A stretch of DNA of 11,163 nucleotides from Actinomycetota bacterium. GTDB lineage: Bacteria; Actinomycetota; Coriobacteriia; Anaerosomatales; Anaerosomataceae. Positions 7,649 to 11,163 of this stretch are shown here, piece after piece. Numbering within the stretch: position 1 is the first letter of the stretch; every line of letters begins with the position of its first letter. Made by a program: the position numbers and the translations under genes. Below the pieces are notes generated by a model, which did not search any database, had not been told where the DNA came from, and saw nothing but the letters and a program-made list of their open reading frames with translations. The stretch covers positions 1 through 11,163 of the forward strand of contig DSAI01000121.1 of the NCBI GenBank assembly GCA_011372845.1. Reading direction: 5' to 3'.

Positions 7649-8215
7649 TCACGGTGCCGGGTGAGGTCCATTCCGTCTCACGATCACAGCACCCTTCTCG
7701 GTACGCCTGTCCTCGAATGTAAGGGACTCGATCTCTCGGCTCCAGCGTTCGAGCGCCTTCTGTTCATCCTCGCGATCCGTGTCGTCGAGCAGTATCGCAC
7801 CTTCGGGACTGAGGCGTTCAAGCATCACGGGCACGGAGGGATATCGTGCGAGCGATTGGATGTGCCCCGGGGGCCCATCGACAACGAGCAGGTCGATCGA
7901 GTCGAGAGGTTCAATCGCGTGTACGTCGTACCAGAGCCATCGTTCGCCGTGCAGGTCGAGTGGGGTGAGTGGCGCGTGTACCACCTCGGCGATCGATTCC
8001 AGCCCGTGCTCCGCGATGAGGGCGCGAGAGCTGGCGCACCAGTTTGCATCGTGCTCGAGGGAGACGATCCTGCCATGACCGTTCCTGCTCAAAGCGTAGG
8101 CGGAGATCACCGTGGATACACCGCTACCAAACTCGACGACGAGGTCCGGCTCCAGTTCGCGCACGATGCGAACCAGCTCGCATGCGAAGTCCGGTGATAT
8201 GGCGTATCCGCGCAT
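7649..8215 (-). CDS. Class I SAM-dependent methyltransferase, C-terminal catalytic part
   Basis: 188 residues from the ATG at 8215. The Rossmann core is complete: VVEFGSG (26-32) is SAM-binding motif I, LEHD (53-56) holds the acidic ribose-binding position, LLVVDGPPG (109-117) is typical of the MTase_24-like group, and LLDDTDRED (142-150) is the later acidic motif. The homologs I know of in surface-glycan loci carry about 80-100 further N-terminal residues, leading into a segment like 'PLPxxRGWAISPDF'. Here the codons just upstream in the same frame read VPLPR, then TGA at 8231-8233, and beyond that the frame is open and encodes the missing N-terminal part (next entry). This piece is therefore either the downstream half of an interrupted gene or a truncated enzyme reinitiating at 8215; I see no good ribosome binding site before that ATG. 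The acceptor substrate is unknown. The QueC-like gene follows 67 nt downstream. Confidence 0.75.
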   Translation of the reverse strand: MRGYAISPDFACELVRIVRELEPDLVVEFGSGVSTVISAYALSRNGHGRIVSLEHDANWCASSRALIAEHGLESIAEVVHAPLTPLDLHGERWLWYDVHAIEPLDSIDLLVVDGPPGHIQSLARYPSVPVMLERLSPEGAILLDDTDREDEQKALERWSREIESLTFEDRRTEKGAVIVRRNGPHPAP

Positions 8216-8230
8216 TCGCGGAAGTGGGAC

Positions 8231-8485
8231 TCATATTCCAAGCGTAGCGTACAGCCCGATCAGGGCCGCGAGCTGATGGTAAGATTCGGTGGTTGCCGCA
8301 TCCGACCGCTGAAGATCGATGCGGACGCGTTTCGTTGTGTCCCTGGTGACGGGAGTCGCGAGCCTTGTCGTCGCACGAGAGTAGGCTTGGGATAGTGCGC
8401 CGTGGACGCGCCTCGGGAACGATTTACGGCTCGTCTCGCTCGCCTCGGAAGCAGATGCTGTCTCAGGTTCCGGCACCTGTGTCAT
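8231..8485 (-). pseudogene. N-terminal part of the same methyltransferase, ending at an in-frame TGA
   Basis: From the ATG at 8485, 84 codons run to the TGA at 8231-8233. The last part (SYHQLAALIGLYATLGI) resembles the segment that directly precedes the catalytic domain in related methyltransferases ('LxALxxLYATL...PLPxxRG'). The catalytic part continues in exactly the same frame after the stop, so the interruption is one nonsense codon, not a frameshift; CGA (Arg) to TGA is the simplest origin. The frame stays open upstream to 8623, and MPPEP at 8518 or GTG at 8476 are other possible starts. GAGAGG abuts the 8485 ATG and would be better spaced for GTG 8476. The region before the conserved part is rich in Ser, Glu and Ala. 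UGA read-through or a sequence error are alternatives to true pseudogenisation. Confidence 0.65.
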
Positions 8486-8541
8486 CCTCTCTGAGTGGCC
8501 GCAGGGCTCTGGCGGCATTGGGATCTGGCATATCTCAGCAT

Positions 8542-8569
8542 GTTGTATCAGCCGCTGCGGCTTGTCCAA
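8542..8569 (-). promoter_or_regulatory. Candidate promoter for the methyltransferase/QueC-like operon
   Basis: Read on the minus strand, TTGGAC (8569-8564) is followed after 16 bp by TACAAC (8547-8542). Both hexamers match the consensus at 4 of 6 positions. The predicted start near 8535 would exclude the start codon at 8623 and leave those at 8518, 8485 or 8476. The support is the motif and its place in a divergent intergenic region only. Confidence 0.3.
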
Positions 8570-8590
8570 CGGATGGCGGTACTGTACTTG

Positions 8591-8619
8591 TTGAGCGAAC
8601 GGGCATCGCTTCGTGTAGT
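8591..8619 (+). promoter_or_regulatory. Candidate promoter for the GT4 glycosyltransferase genes
   Basis: TTGAGC (8591-8596), a 17-bp spacer and TGTAGT (8614-8619) lie just upstream of the ribosome binding site GGGAG at 8632-8636 and the ATG at 8642. The leader would be short, about 15 nt. Together with the minus-strand candidate this makes 8486-8641 a compact divergent control region. Confidence 0.3.
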
Positions 8620-8641
8620 GCATGACGATTCGGGAGCGTGT

Positions 8642-9886
8642 ATGGGTGTCATGGGGTCTTCTTCCAGCGGGCAGGGACCACTGAGCGGCGTGAAGGTCTG
8701 CATCCTCGGCGCATCGGATTTCGCCACGGATGCCCGGTTCCGCAAGCAGACCGCCACGCTCACCGAGGCGGGCGCCACGGTGCTGGCACTCGGCGTCGGG
8801 TCATCGGCTGCCCCCGATCTGCTGGATTCCGCTTTCGAAGTTCGGCTGCTCAAGCCGTCAATCAGGCAACCTCGGTTGGGACAGGAAGATGTATGGTGGC
8901 CCCTGCGCGTGGCGGTCAATCTGACGTACACGAACATCCTCACATGGTGGCACCTCGGCAGACATGTCTTCGCGGAGGAGATGCAGCTCGCGTCGGTCGC
9001 GACCGGATTCGGGCCTGACATCGTACATGCATACAACATCAGGACGCTGCCCGCTGCCGTCAGAGTGAAGCGTGCGACTGGCGCCCGCATAGTCTACGAT
9101 TGCCGCGACCTTTACACCGACGTGGAATACGTGAGCGAACACACGCGGCGCAGGTACCGGGAGGCGGAAGCTCAGTCCATCGTGCACGCTGATGCGGTAC
9201 TCGCCGTATCCGAGCCATTGGCGGAGATCCTCCAGGATCGTTACGGGATCTCCCGTCCCACGATCATCCACAATGGTCCGGCGAAGGTCATGCAGGCACC
9301 GCTTCCCATCGCGAACCCCGTGCGGTTGTTCTTCCAGGGAGCCTACCGTCCCAACCGCAACCTCGCCTCATTGATCGGCGCGATGAAGTACCTGCAAGGT
9401 CGGGCGACACTCACGATGCAGGGCTTTGGTGACATGGAGGTCCGGCTTCGCGAGCAGGTAGCGGCTTTGGGTCTTGAGGATACCGTGACGTTCCTCGCCG
9501 CGGCGGATCCGCTGGAGGTGGTGGAGAGCGCATCCCGTTTCGATGTAGGCGTCATATGCTACAAGGGCGACACTCTCAACCTGCGTTCCACGGTGCCGTA
9601 TAAGCTGATGGACTATCTCGGGGCTGGTCTCGCGGTGGCAGCGAGCGATCTTCCCGGACACAGAAGCGTCCTGGACGGCTCTCCTGCGGGGATCATGATC
9701 GACCCGTCATCCGCCGAGTCGATAGCCGAGGCCCTCGACTCTCTTGTAGCGGAGCCACGGCGCGTGGAAGCGATGAAGGCCGCTGCCCTTGAGTTGGCGC
9801 GCACCTACCAATGGGATGAGCAGGGGAAGCGGATGCTCGGGGTGTACGAGTCTCTGTCGTCTCCGCCAGGCACGAACCATGTGTAG
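8642..9886 (+). CDS. GT-B fold glycosyltransferase, GT4-like (first of two paralogs)
   Basis: 414 residues from the ATG at 8642. The frame is open back to 8495, but GGGAG 5 nt before 8642 and the alignable N-terminus (VKVCILGASDFATDARFRKQ, the first strand of the GT-B donor/acceptor fold) favour this start. The N-terminal domain has HAYN (129-132) and YDCRDLY (152-158), the equivalent of the 'HAHD' and 'YDxHE' motifs of GT4 enzymes. The C-terminal domain begins near VRLFFQGAYRPNRNL and contains MQGFG, GDTLNLR (309-315) and the donor-binding helix VPYKLMDYLGAGLAV (K321, D324). The canonical GT4 Ex7E glutamate is replaced by this KxxDY form, as in some GT4 subgroups. There is no signal peptide or membrane segment, so it likely acts at the inner face of the membrane on a lipid-linked glycan. 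The next gene starts 60 nt later and is a paralog. The sugar specificity is unknown. Confidence 0.85.
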   Translation: MGVMGSSSSGQGPLSGVKVCILGASDFATDARFRKQTATLTEAGATVLALGVGSSAAPDLLDSAFEVRLLKPSIRQPRLGQEDVWWPLRVAVNLTYTNILTWWHLGRHVFAEEMQLASVATGFGPDIVHAYNIRTLPAAVRVKRATGARIVYDCRDLYTDVEYVSEHTRRRYREAEAQSIVHADAVLAVSEPLAEILQDRYGISRPTIIHNGPAKVMQAPLPIANPVRLFFQGAYRPNRNLASLIGAMKYLQGRATLTMQGFGDMEVRLREQVAALGLEDTVTFLAAADPLEVVESASRFDVGVICYKGDTLNLRSTVPYKLMDYLGAGLAVAASDLPGHRSVLDGSPAGIMIDPSSAESIAEALDSLVAEPRRVEAMKAAALELARTYQWDEQGKRMLGVYESLSSPPGTNHV

Positions 9887-9920
9887 CGCGACCGCGTCAA
9901 CGCGCGGCGTTGCGTTCTCC

Positions 9921-9950
9921 ATGGGGTGTTGCGTGGGGGGTACCCCATGA
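9921..9950 (+). promoter_or_regulatory. Start-codon hairpin and 9-codon upstream frame before the second GT4 gene
   Basis: ATGGGGT at 9921-9927 is an exact reverse complement of ACCCCAT at 9942-9948, which contains the first two bases of the start codon at 9947. The purine-rich ribosome binding sequence (GGGGGG, 9935-9940) is in the 14-nt loop. The upstream ATG at 9921 also opens a 9-codon frame (MGCCVGGTP) whose TGA at 9948-9950 overlaps the downstream ATG as ATGA. No ribosome binding site is visible for the small frame. This may be a translational control element or coincidence. Confidence 0.35.
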
Positions 9951-11163
9951 CAGTCCGAAGCCGCCACGCCACCATAATCGCGCTCCACGACATGACATAC
10001 AGCTCGCGAGTCTTCAAGCAGGCGGACGCGCTCCATGATGCGGGCTTCGTGGTGACGCTCGTCGGCATCGTCCAGCGGTCTACGGATCCGACCGAAGAGG
10101 GGCATCCCTTCGGCCGTGTCATCCGTGTTCGGACCACGCGGCATCTTCACGCCGAGAGTCAGAGGCAAGGTACTCCTTCGGACACGCGCATCGCGCCGCG
10201 GGGTTCGGCCCTGAAGGGCATACGCATATTCCTTGGCCGCATGCGCGACAACAGACTCCTCGCACGGGCCGCAATCGCGACGGATTGCGATGTCGTGATC
10301 GCCTCAGACCTCACAGCATGGGCTGCGGGCTGGATGGTCAAGCGGAGAACGGGTACGCCACTGGTGCTGGACGTGCGGGACCTCGTGACCGATTCTGGCC
10401 GCAACCATCCGTGCTCGTACAACCGTCTCCTGGGATGGTTGGAGCGGGTGCTCATCCATCGTGCCGACGCGGTGACTGCTGCGAGCCCGGGGTTCGTGGA
10501 TGTCCTTGCGAAGCGCTATCCAAGGGCGCCCAAAGCGACTGCCGTCTACAGCGGCGCTTTCGAGCGTGTGCCGGAAGCGGTTCCCGCGCACCAGCCACTG
10601 CGCCTGTTCTTCCAGGGTCGATTCGCTGCCAACCGGCGGCTTGACGAGCTCGTGCGCGCGGTCGCGCAGGTTGAGACGGTCGATGTACGCCTCACACTGC
10701 AGGGCTTCGGGGAGGAAGAGCAGCGCATCAGGGCACTTGTAGCCGAGCTTGATGCGGGTGATCGCATCGAGTTCATACCGCCCTGTGGCCCGCGTGAAGT
10801 GGTGCGCTGCGCGTCCGTGTACGATGTGGGCATCATCAACTACCACGGTGATACGCTGAATCTCAGGCTTACAGTGCCGATCAAGCTTCTTGACTACATG
10901 GCCGCAGGTCTTGCGGTACTGGCATCGGACTTGCCTGCTGTCAGGTCTGTGATCGAGGCCGAGCGGTGCGGCGCCCTGTTCGCTCCCGACGGCGCTGATT
11001 CGCTGGCTCGGGCCATAGAGACGATCGCCGATGATACTGCGGTTGTGACCGAGATGAAGGCGAATGCGGTGCGAGCGTCCGAGCGCTATCTCTCCGCGAA
11101 TCAGGGACAGGTGTTCGTCGAGGTCGTCAACGGCCTCCTCGGCTTCCGTGCCGATGCGCCTTG
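9947..11163 (+). CDS. GT-B fold glycosyltransferase, GT4-like (second paralog), 3' end beyond the window
   Basis: 405 complete codons are open from the ATG at 9947 to the window edge, so the gene is 3' partial, though probably close to its end judging by the first paralog (414 residues). The N-terminal part (ATIIALHDMTYSSRVFKQADAL) is a GT-B first strand and helix; VVIASDLTAWAAG (117-129) and LDVRDLV (141-147) correspond to HAYN and YDCRDLY of its neighbour. The C-terminal half is clearly paralogous to the upstream gene: LRLFFQGRFAANRRL, LTLQGFG, YDVGIINYHGDTLNLRLTVP and IKLLDYMAAGLAVLASDLPAVRSV (GDTLNLR 301-307, K313, D316). The acceptor-binding N-terminal halves differ much more, suggesting different acceptors. 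The stretch around 65-95 is rich in Arg, Ser and Gln and looks like an insertion relative to the paralog. Probably co-transcribed with the upstream paralog and dedicated to a surface glycan. Confidence 0.85.
   Translation, partial: MTVRSRHATIIALHDMTYSSRVFKQADALHDAGFVVTLVGIVQRSTDPTEEGHPFGRVIRVRTTRHLHAESQRQGTPSDTRIAPRGSALKGIRIFLGRMRDNRLLARAAIATDCDVVIASDLTAWAAGWMVKRRTGTPLVLDVRDLVTDSGRNHPCSYNRLLGWLERVLIHRADAVTAASPGFVDVLAKRYPRAPKATAVYSGAFERVPEAVPAHQPLRLFFQGRFAANRRLDELVRAVAQVETVDVRLTLQGFGEEEQRIRALVAELDAGDRIEFIPPCGPREVVRCASVYDVGIINYHGDTLNLRLTVPIKLLDYMAAGLAVLASDLPAVRSVIEAERCGALFAPDGADSLARAIETIADDTAVVTEMKANAVRASERYLSANQGQVFVEVVNGLLGFRADAP

Overview
The window is chromosomal DNA of a high-GC bacterium. 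The siroheme-dependent (Ahb) heme pathway and strongly GC-biased third codon positions suggest an anaerobic actinobacterium, perhaps Coriobacteriia-like. That placement is an inference from gene content only.

Region 1 (1-3993, + strand) is a heme biosynthesis operon. It opens with the last 11 codons of a gene whose tail resembles HemB (porphobilinogen synthase). Next come AhbD (radical SAM heme synthase, unusual Ala/Ser/Gly-rich N-terminal extension), a fused AhbA-AhbB siroheme decarboxylase that has lost several signature residues, and HemL (glutamate-1-semialdehyde aminomutase). HemL feeds the pathway with 5-aminolevulinate, AhbA/B acts on siroheme and AhbD performs the last step to heme b. 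AhbC is not in the window. The 225-bp gap before hemL holds two long imperfect hairpins sharing an 11-nt core, then an extended -10 promoter.

Region 2 (about 4040-6116, + strand) starts surface polysaccharide functions. galU (UDP-glucose synthesis) has a candidate promoter and a perfect 10-bp hairpin near the predicted mRNA 5' end. A family 2 glycosyltransferase follows; its best ribosome binding site precedes an ATA codon instead of ATG.

Region 3 (6157-8485, - strand) is a two-gene module. A class I SAM methyltransferase is interrupted by one in-frame TGA. Downstream of it lies a large QueC-like PP-loop ATPase with a QueC-type four-cysteine motif, in a setting with no visible connection to queuosine.

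Region 4 (8642 to the end, + strand), divergent from region 3, carries two tandem paralogous GT-B (GT4-like) glycosyltransferases; the second runs off the window. Regions 2-4 look like part of a cell-surface glycan locus. The points most worth a second look are the QueC-like protein, the interrupted methyltransferase, the ATA start, the paired hairpins and the divergent AhbA/B fusion. I saw no tRNA, rRNA, CRISPR array or insertion sequence.
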